A DNA stretch of 64,000 bases from Gordonia tangerina (GTDB lineage Bacteria; Actinomycetota; Actinomycetes; Mycobacteriales; Mycobacteriaceae): positions 1 to 64,000 of the forward strand of contig NZ_JAKGCU010000006.1 in the NCBI RefSeq assembly GCF_021556435.1, given 5' to 3'. Position numbers and translations under genes: made by a program. The notes under the pieces are model-generated. The model saw only the letters and a program-made list of their open reading frames with translations, ran no database searches and was not told the DNA's origin. Each line of letters starts with the position of its first letter. Positions within the stretch are counted from its first letter, which is position 1. Positions 42,039-50,790 of this stretch are shown piece by piece.

Positions 42039-42725
42039 TCAGTCGACGCCCGGTCCTGCCTCGATGATCTGCTTGGCTACGTCGACCAGCTTGGTGTTGC
42101 TGTCCTGCGACAGTCGGGCCAGTAGCCGGAACGCCTGGTCGGCGTCGATCCGGTAGCGCTCCATGATCATGCCCTTCGCCTGCCCGATGATGTCGCGCGA
42201 ACTCAGCGCGGTGAGCAGTTGGTGCTTCTCGCGGACCGCGGAGAACGCGGTGGCGCAATGCGCGGCGAACAGCTGACCGACCGCGATCGCGTCGGGCTCG
42301 AACGCATGGGTGGTGGTGCTCAGTAGGTTCAAAGCGCCGAAATCGTGACCGTCGATGTAGAGGCAGAAGCAGGCCATCGATTTGATGCCGAGTTCGGTCG
42401 CGGCCTCGGCATACCGTGGCCACCGGTCCTCGCGGCGCATGTCGTCGATGATGATCGTGGTGTCGTCGACGGCCGACCGTACGCACGGGCCCTCGTTGAA
42501 CTCGCGCTGCAGCGCGTCGGATTTGCCGGCGAGATCACCCACCACGACCGGGGTTTCGATCCGGCCTGCGGTCACCAGGGTGACGCTGGCGTATTCGGTG
42601 CCGGGGACGGAGTCGACCGCGGCGGCGGAGATGCGGCCGAGTACGGCGGCAGTGTCGTCTCCCTCGGTTCGGATCTCCCGGATGAGTTCGGCCATCCTGG
42701 TCGTCTGCACGCTGTCCATTTTCAT
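42039..42725 (-). CDS. GAF-ANTAR domain regulator
   Basis: A 228-residue protein. Residues 25-165 form a GAF domain (SVPGTEYASVTLVTAGRIET, EGPCVRSAVDDTTIIIDDMR). Residues about 170-225 are an ANTAR domain (LTALSSRDIIGQAKGMIMER, AFRLLARLSQDSNTKLVDVA), which binds tandem hairpins in nascent RNA and blocks terminators. It therefore probably acts by antitermination in response to a small molecule or redox signal. A single gene; target RNA unknown. Confidence 0.9.
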   Translation of the reverse strand: MKMDSVQTTRMAELIREIRTEGDDTAAVLGRISAAAVDSVPGTEYASVTLVTAGRIETPVVVGDLAGKSDALQREFNEGPCVRSAVDDTTIIIDDMRREDRWPRYAEAATELGIKSMACFCLYIDGHDFGALNLLSTTTHAFEPDAIAVGQLFAAHCATAFSAVREKHQLLTALSSRDIIGQAKGMIMERYRIDADQAFRLLARLSQDSNTKLVDVAKQIIEAGPGVD

Positions 42726-42775
42726 TCCTCCGCGGATCGCTGCCCGCCCCCGCTACGGGTGCCCTCGTGACCTGA

Positions 42776-43405
42776 TCAGGGTACGAGATTCTCCCGCTGC
42801 GCGACCGACGGTCCGGCGTCGGCGGTGAACACGTCGAGGCGCAGGTCGGCGTCGCGGTAACCGCCGGCATGGGACAACGCTCCGTGCAGCAGGCGATCGT
42901 GAACGTCGTCACCCGACTGCGGATACTCCTCGACTTTACGCCGCCAGTGCACCGCGATCACCTCGCCGCGGGGCCGGAGCGACCGGGGCAGCCGCGTCAG
43001 CAGAGCGTCGAGGGCGACGGGATCGAGGTAGTAGAGCACTTCGCTGAGCACGATGAGGTCGAACGTCTCATCGGGCCAGCCGGTCACCAGGTCGGCGGTT
43101 CGTACTTGCACGCGACCGCCGTGGTGGGCGAGCCGTCGGGTGGCCAACTCCACCGCTCGCGGGCTGAGGTCGGTGCACAGCAGCTGATCGCTGCGGGCGG
43201 CGAGCTGGTCGCTGAGTACTCCGATCGAACAGCCCGGTTCAAAAACCCGCTCGTAATGGTCGGCACGCAGCGCGGCCATCGTCAGCGCGTACTTGCGACG
43301 CTCGTAGAACCGCTCGGCGAAGCCCCACGGGTCGTCGCTGCGTGCGTACATGTCATGGAAGTAGTCGTCGGCCATCGTTCGCCGAAACCCGGTGTCGCGC
43401 GTCAT
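42776..43405 (-). CDS. SAM-dependent methyltransferase (NodS-like)
   Basis: A 209-residue protein from ATG 43405, which overlaps the stop of the PIG-L gene (ATGA). FHDMYARSDDPWGFAERFYE then YERRKYALTMAAL is the NodS-family N-terminus, RVFEPGCSIGVLSDQLAAR is the SAM-binding motif I, and FDLIVLSEVLYYLD is motif IV. NodS-like enzymes N-methylate amino sugars. With a PIG-L deacetylase in the same operon, N-methylation of a newly freed amine is an attractive inference. Last gene of a four-gene operon. Confidence 0.85.
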   Translation of the reverse strand: MTRDTGFRRTMADDYFHDMYARSDDPWGFAERFYERRKYALTMAALRADHYERVFEPGCSIGVLSDQLAARSDQLLCTDLSPRAVELATRRLAHHGGRVQVRTADLVTGWPDETFDLIVLSEVLYYLDPVALDALLTRLPRSLRPRGEVIAVHWRRKVEEYPQSGDDVHDRLLHGALSHAGGYRDADLRLDVFTADAGPSVAQRENLVP

Positions 43406-44187
43406 GTGAACACGAACTCGCGGGTACGGATCAGGTGGGCCAGCACGTGCGGCGGGAGGATCGCCGCGTCTGCCGGGTCGTCGGACAGTGGCCGGACCTG
43501 GGTGTCGAAGGCGTTGATCGCCGCATGCTTGACCGCCAGGATCGCCGGGTCGATCCGATGTGCACGCAGCCGGTGCCACGGGATGGTGGGGTCGCCGGGA
43601 GCGGCCCAATGCCACATCCAGATCGGGTACCACCACACCGGCACGTCCAGGCGTGCGGCCACCTCACCAGCAACGGCGCCGACCGTGTCGTGGTCGGGGT
43701 GCCCGTCGGCCGACCACACCGACAGCAGGCCGGTCGCGAGGGTCGGTGCTTCGGCGACGATCGACTCGACGATGCCGCCGATCGTGTGCCGCTGCTCGGC
43801 GAGCGCACCGTCGCGCAGCCCGCACCATCGGGGCGGGGCGACACCCAGCAGCTCGGTGGCGGTGTCGAGTTCGATGTGGCGCCGGTCGGCGAGCTGATCG
43901 GGCGACAGGGTAGGCGACCCCGGATGCGACGCGCGGCCATCCGACATGCACACCACCACGACCTCGATGCCGGCCTGCGCGGCCGCGGCCATGATCCCGC
44001 CTGCACCGAGCACCTCGTCGTCCGGGTGCGCGCCGAGCACCACCAGGCGCTCGATGTCCAGCGTCAGTTCCGGCCAGGGCTCCTGCGCGTCCATCCAGCT
44101 GACCCAGGCGTCCTCCGTGGTGCCGTCGGTGGTGACCGGTGTGCCGGCCAGGCCGCTCGCGGTGGAATCGGGTTCGGTCACCGACAT
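43402..44187 (-). CDS. PIG-L-family deacetylase
   Basis: A 261-residue protein. LVVLGAHPDDEVLGAGGIMA carries the AHPDDE zinc motif, VVVCMSDGRASHP is the second strand, and SADGHPDHDTVGAVA the HPDH motif. It removes an acetyl group from an N-acetylated sugar or a related amide. It overlaps the acyl-CoA dehydrogenase-like gene upstream by 10 nt and the methyltransferase downstream by 4 nt, so production is coupled. Not MshB: MshB sits in other contexts and this operon has a glycosyltransferase and a dehydrogenase. Confidence 0.88.
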   Translation of the reverse strand: MSVTEPDSTASGLAGTPVTTDGTTEDAWVSWMDAQEPWPELTLDIERLVVLGAHPDDEVLGAGGIMAAAAQAGIEVVVVCMSDGRASHPGSPTLSPDQLADRRHIELDTATELLGVAPPRWCGLRDGALAEQRHTIGGIVESIVAEAPTLATGLLSVWSADGHPDHDTVGAVAGEVAARLDVPVWWYPIWMWHWAAPGDPTIPWHRLRAHRIDPAILAVKHAAINAFDTQVRPLSDDPADAAILPPHVLAHLIRTREFVFT

Positions 44188-45149
44188 CGGGCCTCCGGAA
44201 GGTTACGGTCGTCGACGACGAGACGACCGAGGTTCACCAGGTCGCGGTCGGCGTGCGATTGGCGAATGTAGACGCCGAGGTCGGCGACGGCCTGCGCGTG
44301 CTCGCGCTGATGCACGAGCGGTTCGGGCCCCAACGCCCGATTCACCCGGTCGATGACGTCGGTGGCGATCTGTTCCATGCTCCAGCGGACCTGCGCGGCC
44401 AACCGGCGGGCCCGATCGATGTCGTCGGGAGCGGCGTCGATCGTCATCGCGGCATGACTGAGTATTGCTTGGCCCTGGGCCAGGAGGGCGTCGACCGCAC
44501 CGAGATGCATCATCGCGATGTCGTCGTCGCGGCGCCGCCCGGCAGCGGTGTACAGCGCGCCGGCCACTTTCCGGGCGCCGCCGAACCAGCAGGCCGCGAC
44601 GCCTATCCCGCCGTGGAAGAACCCCGCCCGCTCCAAATAGGCGCCCGGTGCGCCGATCGGACGGGCCTCCGCCCGGTCGAAGCGAGCGGTACCGGTCTCG
44701 GTGGTGCGCATGCCTGCGGCGGTCCAGCCACCCCGTTCCGGGCGCACCCCGGGCTGCTGCAGGTCGACGGCGAACATCCGCCGCTGGTCACCGTCGCGGG
44801 CGGTGACCAGGGCGTGTGTGCAGCTGACCACGCCCGAACACCACGGCTTGGCCCCGGAGAGCTCCCACCGCCCGGAGTGCCGTTCGGCGGTCACCATCGG
44901 CTCCGGGGGCTCGGCCGCCCAGACGCCCCAGAACTCGCCGAACCCGGTGCGTTCGCCGACGATGTCGGCCAGGATCGCGTCCGCATCCAGATGGGCCTCG
45001 ACGAGTCGACCCATCGAGATGTCGCGATGGCAGAGTTCGGTGAGGATGCGGAATCGATCGGCGGTGTCGCCGCGGCCCGGGAGTGGGACGTCGAGGTCTC
45101 CTTCGGTCACGATGCGCACCGCGAGCGCCGGGGCATCACACATCATCAT
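44178..45149 (-). CDS. Acyl-CoA dehydrogenase-like protein
   Basis: A 323-residue protein, shorter than the usual 380. ERHSGRWELSGAKPWCSGVV is the flavin-side beta domain and TARDGDQRRMFAVDLQQPGV, AGMRTTETGTARFD follow. The C-terminal helices include GVAACWFGGARKVAGALYTA. Glutamate as catalytic base is not evident, so it could be a degenerate dehydrogenase or an oxidase acting on a non-CoA substrate. Its 4-nt overlap with the glycosyltransferase and 10-nt overlap with the PIG-L gene mark it as part of the same operon. Confidence 0.78.
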   Translation of the reverse strand: MMMCDAPALAVRIVTEGDLDVPLPGRGDTADRFRILTELCHRDISMGRLVEAHLDADAILADIVGERTGFGEFWGVWAAEPPEPMVTAERHSGRWELSGAKPWCSGVVSCTHALVTARDGDQRRMFAVDLQQPGVRPERGGWTAAGMRTTETGTARFDRAEARPIGAPGAYLERAGFFHGGIGVAACWFGGARKVAGALYTAAGRRRDDDIAMMHLGAVDALLAQGQAILSHAAMTIDAAPDDIDRARRLAAQVRWSMEQIATDVIDRVNRALGPEPLVHQREHAQAVADLGVYIRQSHADRDLVNLGRLVVDDRNLPEARCR

Positions 45150-45925
45150 CGGGCCACCTCCGGATCGTCGGCGGGTCGATCGGCAGAGCGCCGGGCCGGT
45201 GTTGCGCGGTCCAGGATCTCGAGTCGCTGCAGGTAGCCGGCGAATCCGGCGTCGGTGCGTCCGTCGCGTCGCGTCGAGGTCGCCACCGGGGAGCGGGCGC
45301 TGCGCCGAACCCGGGCACCCGAGGCCATCAGCCGCCGCACGATGTCCACATCCTCGTCGCCGGTCCGCGGCGCGAAGCCGCCGACCCGGCGGTAGGTGTC
45401 GGCGCGAAACCCCAGGTTGGCGCCGTGCACGTGATGGTGGCCGTCGTCGGCTAGGTAACGGTCGGCAAAAAGCTCCGCGACCGAGGAGGGCCAGTCGGCC
45501 CAGCCATCGGGGACCACCGTCCCGACGAACGCGTCGACCCCGTCGGCCGCTGCGCTCAGGTGCGTCGCCAACCAGTCCGGCGGAACCTCGGAATCGGCGT
45601 CGGTGGTGGCATACCAGGTGACGTGCTCATCGGGCGTCGACTGGCGATCGTGACTCGCGGCGTAGGCGAAACCGGCACGACGCGCAGCGCCCACCGACCG
45701 TGCCGAACAGGTGAGGGCGGTGATGTGCGCGGGTACGAGCCGGCTGGAGGCATCGGTGCAGGCGTCGAGGACCACCACGATCTCCACCTCGACCGCGACA
45801 GCGTCGGCCGCGACCGTCAGCGCGGTCAGGCAGCGGGTGAGCAGGAGTTCTTCATTGTGCGCGGGAACCACGACCACCGCCCGTTCCATCGGCGAGTGAT
45901 CATCGAGAACGTGCACATCGGTCAC
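45146..45925 (-). CDS. Family 2 glycosyltransferase
   Basis: A 259-residue protein. Start GTG 45925 is chosen because GGAGGG lies just upstream; the longer frame to 46069 reads as low-complexity. AVVVVPAHNEELLLTRCLTA is the nucleotide-sugar loop, VEIVVVLDACTDASS and TDADSEVPPDWLATHLSA (DAD/DxD) bind metal, and GFAPRTGDEDVDIVRRLMAS is the acceptor-side EDVD motif. No membrane helix. First gene of the four-gene operon; it is divergent from glf by 182 bp. Confidence 0.85.
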   Translation of the reverse strand: MTDVHVLDDHSPMERAVVVVPAHNEELLLTRCLTALTVAADAVAVEVEIVVVLDACTDASSRLVPAHITALTCSARSVGAARRAGFAYAASHDRQSTPDEHVTWYATTDADSEVPPDWLATHLSAAADGVDAFVGTVVPDGWADWPSSVAELFADRYLADDGHHHVHGANLGFRADTYRRVGGFAPRTGDEDVDIVRRLMASGARVRRSARSPVATSTRRDGRTDAGFAGYLQRLEILDRATPARRSADRPADDPEVAR

Positions 45926-46093
45926 CGGGCCCTCCAGGGTTGTCTGACGACGTCGATGCCCGGTGGTTTCAGGCCGACCGGTGCGCGGGTACCCAGATCC
46001 GGGGTGACTCACACCCGCCCGGCCGGTGATCGGATGTGCAGGTCGACGCCACCACGCGGCCGTGTGCACGGCGATTACTCAGGTTCGGTCCGT

Positions 46094-46099
46094 TACCCT
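46094..46099 (+). promoter_or_regulatory. -10 hexamer TACCCT before glf
   Basis: TACCCT ends 8 nt before the GTG of glf, with no ribosome-binding site between. A leaderless transcript is likely. Confidence 0.45.
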
Positions 46100-46101
46100 G
46101 A

Positions 46102-47322
<1,221 letters not shown>

Positions 47323-47350
47323 CCGGGTGTGAACCGATGAGGCGGAATAC

Positions 47351-49291
47351 ATGACAGTGACCCCTGTGAACCAGACCGACATCCCGGAGGCGGGCGCCGG
47401 CCCGTCGAAGGCGACCGCACTGCTGCAGCGGGTGATCTTCCCGCGCGCCGGTGAACCGATCGACGTGCGGTCGCTGTATCTGGTGGAATCGCCGAACAAT
47501 TCGCGACGCGCGCACGCACCGAGCCGGACATCGGTGTCGCTCGCCGGCGAGTCCGAGGTGAGCTTCGAGACCTACTTCAACGCCTTCGCCGCTGCCTACT
47601 GGCGTCGCTGGAGTGTGCTGACGTCGGTGGTGCTGCGGGTGGAGGTGGTCGGCACCTGCCGAGTCGATCTGTATCGCTCGAAGATCGACGGCTCACGCAT
47701 CGGCATCGGCGGCGACCTGATCGCCACCGACGAGAACGGCCGCGGCGTGGCCGAATTCGAGCTCGACCTGGGGCCGTTCGAGGACGGCGGCTGGATCTGG
47801 TTCGACATCACCACCGACACCGACACCGAGATCGTCGCGGCCGGGTGGTATTCGGCGCAGCCGGCAGCAACCGGTGACGAGACCAAACGCGTCACCATCG
47901 GCATCCCGACGTTCAACCGGCCCACCGATGCGGTCAACGCGCTGGCCGCGCTCACCTCGGATCCGTTGGTGGACGAGGTGATCGATGCCGTCATGATGCC
48001 CGATCAGGGCAACAAGAAGGTCGTCGACGAACCCGGCTACACCGAGGCGTCCGCCGCACTCGGTGATCGGCTGCACATCTTCGACCAGCCGAACCTCGGC
48101 GGCTCCGGCGGGTACGCCCGGATCATGTACGAGGCGTTGCGCCGCACCGACTCTCCTTACATCCTCTACATGGATGACGACATCATGATCGAGCCCGACT
48201 CGATTTTGCGGGCGCTGGCAATGTCGCGATTCGCCAAGTCCCCCATGCTCGTCGGTGGTCAGATGCTCAACCTGCAGGACCGCAGCCACCTGCACTGCAT
48301 GGGTGAGGTCATCAACCGCGACAAGTTCATGTGGACCGCGGCGCCGTTTGTCTCCTACGACCACAACTTCGCGAAATACCCGTTGCGCGACCGGGAGAAC
48401 TCGAAGAACCTGCATCGGCGGATCGACGTCGAGGGCAACGGGTGGTGGATGTGCATGATCCCGCGGCAGTGCGCCGAGGAGATCGGCCTGCCGATGCCGC
48501 TGTTCATCAAGTGGGACGACTGGGAGTTCGCGCTGCGCGCCGCCAAGGCCGGCTACCCGACGGCGACCGTGCCGGGTATCGCGATCTGGCACATGGCGTG
48601 GAGCGACAAGGACGATGCCATCGACTGGCAGGCCTACTTCCACCTGCGCAACCGGTTGGTGGTCGCGTCGCTGACCAAGGACGGCCCCATCGACGGAATC
48701 GTCAAGTCGATGGTCAAGGCGACCGCGAAACATCTACTGTGCCTCGAGTATTCGACGGTCGCCATCCAGAACGAGGCGATCCGCGACTTCCTGGCCGGGC
48801 CGGATCACATCCGCAGCTTGTTGCCGACCGCGCTGCCGAAGATCGCCGCGATGCGCAAGCAGTACCCGGACGCCGTCGTCCTGCCGTCGGCCACCGAGTT
48901 GCCGCGCACCAGCGGACAGGCCACCCACCTGGGCACCAACATCCCGGAGGGTAAGGTCGCCAAGCTCAAGTCGCTGACCGCCGCGCTGGTGCGCAACGCC
49001 AAGCCGGCCGACCCGCGTCACCACGAGGTGCCGCAGGCCAACTTCCCGCCGATCGAGGCACGCTGGTTCAGCCTCGGACGCGTCGACGGCGTCACCGTGA
49101 CCACCGCCGACGGCCGCGGCGTGGTCTACCGCAAACGTGACCGCGACAAGATGATTGCGCTGGCCAGAGAGTCGGCGGCACTCGTGCGCGAACTCAAGGA
49201 CCGCTTCCCGGCGATGCGCGAGGAGTACCGGGCCAAGCATGCAGAACTGACGAGTCAGGAGAGTTGGGCGCGTGTCTTCGGAATCGACTGA
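47351..49291 (+). CDS. glfT2: Galactofuranosyltransferase GlfT2
   Basis: A 646-residue processive glycosyltransferase that lengthens the galactan with alternating beta-1,5 and beta-1,6 galactofuranose. N-terminal beta domain to about 170, GT-A core about 175-400: TIGIPTFNRPTDAVNALAAL, ILYMDDDIMIEPDSILRA (metal DDD), IPRQCAEEIGLPMPLFIKWD then DWEFALRAAKAG (catalytic WDDWE). The helical C-terminal domain follows. The PAP2 gene begins within its 3' end with a 20-nt overlap. Confidence 0.95.
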   Translation: MTVTPVNQTDIPEAGAGPSKATALLQRVIFPRAGEPIDVRSLYLVESPNNSRRAHAPSRTSVSLAGESEVSFETYFNAFAAAYWRRWSVLTSVVLRVEVVGTCRVDLYRSKIDGSRIGIGGDLIATDENGRGVAEFELDLGPFEDGGWIWFDITTDTDTEIVAAGWYSAQPAATGDETKRVTIGIPTFNRPTDAVNALAALTSDPLVDEVIDAVMMPDQGNKKVVDEPGYTEASAALGDRLHIFDQPNLGGSGGYARIMYEALRRTDSPYILYMDDDIMIEPDSILRALAMSRFAKSPMLVGGQMLNLQDRSHLHCMGEVINRDKFMWTAAPFVSYDHNFAKYPLRDRENSKNLHRRIDVEGNGWWMCMIPRQCAEEIGLPMPLFIKWDDWEFALRAAKAGYPTATVPGIAIWHMAWSDKDDAIDWQAYFHLRNRLVVASLTKDGPIDGIVKSMVKATAKHLLCLEYSTVAIQNEAIRDFLAGPDHIRSLLPTALPKIAAMRKQYPDAVVLPSATELPRTSGQATHLGTNIPEGKVAKLKSLTAALVRNAKPADPRHHEVPQANFPPIEARWFSLGRVDGVTVTTADGRGVVYRKRDRDKMIALARESAALVRELKDRFPAMREEYRAKHAELTSQESWARVFGID

Positions 49292-49868
49292 GTCGGTCTC
49301 GGCGCCGGTGGTGCTGCCACCGGCGACCGGTGAGGTCGCCGCACTGCTCGCGGTCCAACGCGTGGCCGCCGACCGTCCGGGCGTGGTCTCGGCGGCGCGA
49401 GGCCTGTCGCACTTCGGCGAACACTCACTGGGTTGGCTGGCGATCGCCGGCGTCGGCGCTGCCGCCGCATGGCGACGCGGCGATCAGCCCGAGGTGCGGC
49501 GCTGGGCGGAGGCCGGGGTCGGCGCGTTCGGCGCGCATGCCGCCTCGGTGATCATCAAGCGGGTGGTGCGCCGCCGCCGCCCACACGACGAGCGCATCCG
49601 TGTCGGGGTGTCGACGCCGAGCAAACTCAGCTTCCCGTCGTCGCACGCCACCTCCACCACCGCAGCCGCCATCCTCATCGGGCGGGCGGCCGGACTGCCG
49701 ACGGCGGCGTTGCCCGCGGTACTTGTTCCGCCGATGCTGTTGTCGCGGCTGGTCCTCGGCGTGCACTACCCGACCGATGTGCTCGCCGGAGCAGCCATTG
49801 GAGCGGCGAGCGCGGCGGCCGTGACGGCGGGTGACAGACTGTTCGCGACCAACGTCGCTACGAGATGA
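49272..49868 (+). CDS. PAP2-type phosphatase (Rv3807c-like)
   Basis: A 198-residue membrane protein from GTG 49272. PAP2 motifs: KRVVRRRRPHDERIRVG (KxxxxxxRP), FPSSHATSTTAAAIL (PSGH-like), RLVLGVHYPTDVLAGAAIG (SRxxxxxHxxxD). In M. tuberculosis Rv3807c is taken to remove the 5-phosphate from decaprenylphosphoryl-5-phosphoribose made by UbiA. Adjacent placement supports the same role: it lies 10 nt before the ubiA start. Confidence 0.88.
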   Translation: MSSESTESVSAPVVLPPATGEVAALLAVQRVAADRPGVVSAARGLSHFGEHSLGWLAIAGVGAAAAWRRGDQPEVRRWAEAGVGAFGAHAASVIIKRVVRRRRPHDERIRVGVSTPSKLSFPSSHATSTTAAAILIGRAAGLPTAALPAVLVPPMLLSRLVLGVHYPTDVLAGAAIGAASAAAVTAGDRLFATNVATR

Positions 49869-49878
49869 GTCCGAGGAC

Positions 49879-50790
49879 ATGAGCGAAGAGCCGATCGAGC
49901 ATGAACCGGTGCTGGCACCGCCGAAGAATCTGGCGACCGGCCTGATCAAGGCGGTCCGCCCGCGGCAATGGGTGAAGAACGTCCTCGTTCTCGCCGCGCC
50001 GTTGGCGGCGGGCAGCGTGGGCGAGGGCGATGTGCTCGGGCCCGTCGCCATCGCCTTCGTCGCGTTCTGCCTGGTCGCGTCGTCCATATATCTGGTCAAC
50101 GATGCTCGCGACGTCGAATCCGACCGCAATCATCCGACCAAACGTTTCCGCCCGATCGCCGCGGGTGTGGTGCCGGTGCCGCTGGCCTACGGTCTGGCGG
50201 TGGTGCTCGCGGTGGCGGCGCTGGGGATCTCGCTGCTCGCCAACTGGGAGACGGCGGTCGTCATCGCCATCTACCTCGGCATTCAGCTCGGCTACTGCTT
50301 CGGCTGGAAGAACCAGCCGGTCATCGACATCTGCATTGTCTCGTCGGGCTTCCTGCTGCGTGCTATCGCCGGAGGTGTCGCCGCCGAGATCGAGCTGTCG
50401 CAGTGGTTCCTGCTGGTGATGGCGTTCGGGTCGCTGTTCATGGCTGCCGGCAAGCGGTACGCGGAGCTGCAGCTGGCCGAGCGGACCGGCGCCAAGATCC
50501 GCAAGGCGCTGCAGTACTACACCACCACCTACCTGCGGTTCGTGTGGACCTTGTCGGCGACTGCGGTGGTGATCTTCTACGGCCTCTGGGCCTTCGACAA
50601 CGCCGACACGAATGTCGCCTACTCCGTGTCGATGGTGCCGTTCACGATCGCGATCCTGCGCTACGCCGTCGACATCGACGGTGGTCAGGCCGGGGAGCCC
50701 GAAGAGATCGCGCTCGGTGACCGCGTCCTGCAGTTGCTGGCCGTCGCCTGGTTGGTGTGTGTTGGTGTCGCGGTCTATGCGGTCTCCTGA
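49879..50790 (+). CDS. ubiA: Decaprenyl-phosphate phosphoribosyltransferase
   Basis: A 303-residue UbiA-family membrane protein (M. tuberculosis Rv3806c has 302). I use ATG 49879 after GAGGAC rather than GTG 49831, which lies inside the PAP2 gene. Motif one is VNDARDVESDRNHPTKRFRP and the second acidic site is near NQPVIDICIVSSGFLLRAIA. It joins decaprenyl phosphate to PRPP, giving the precursor of decaprenylphosphoryl arabinose, the arabinan donor and the step upstream of benzothiazinone-sensitive DprE1. Confidence 0.95.
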   Translation: MSEEPIEHEPVLAPPKNLATGLIKAVRPRQWVKNVLVLAAPLAAGSVGEGDVLGPVAIAFVAFCLVASSIYLVNDARDVESDRNHPTKRFRPIAAGVVPVPLAYGLAVVLAVAALGISLLANWETAVVIAIYLGIQLGYCFGWKNQPVIDICIVSSGFLLRAIAGGVAAEIELSQWFLLVMAFGSLFMAAGKRYAELQLAERTGAKIRKALQYYTTTYLRFVWTLSATAVVIFYGLWAFDNADTNVAYSVSMVPFTIAILRYAVDIDGGQAGEPEEIALGDRVLQLLAVAWLVCVGVAVYAVS

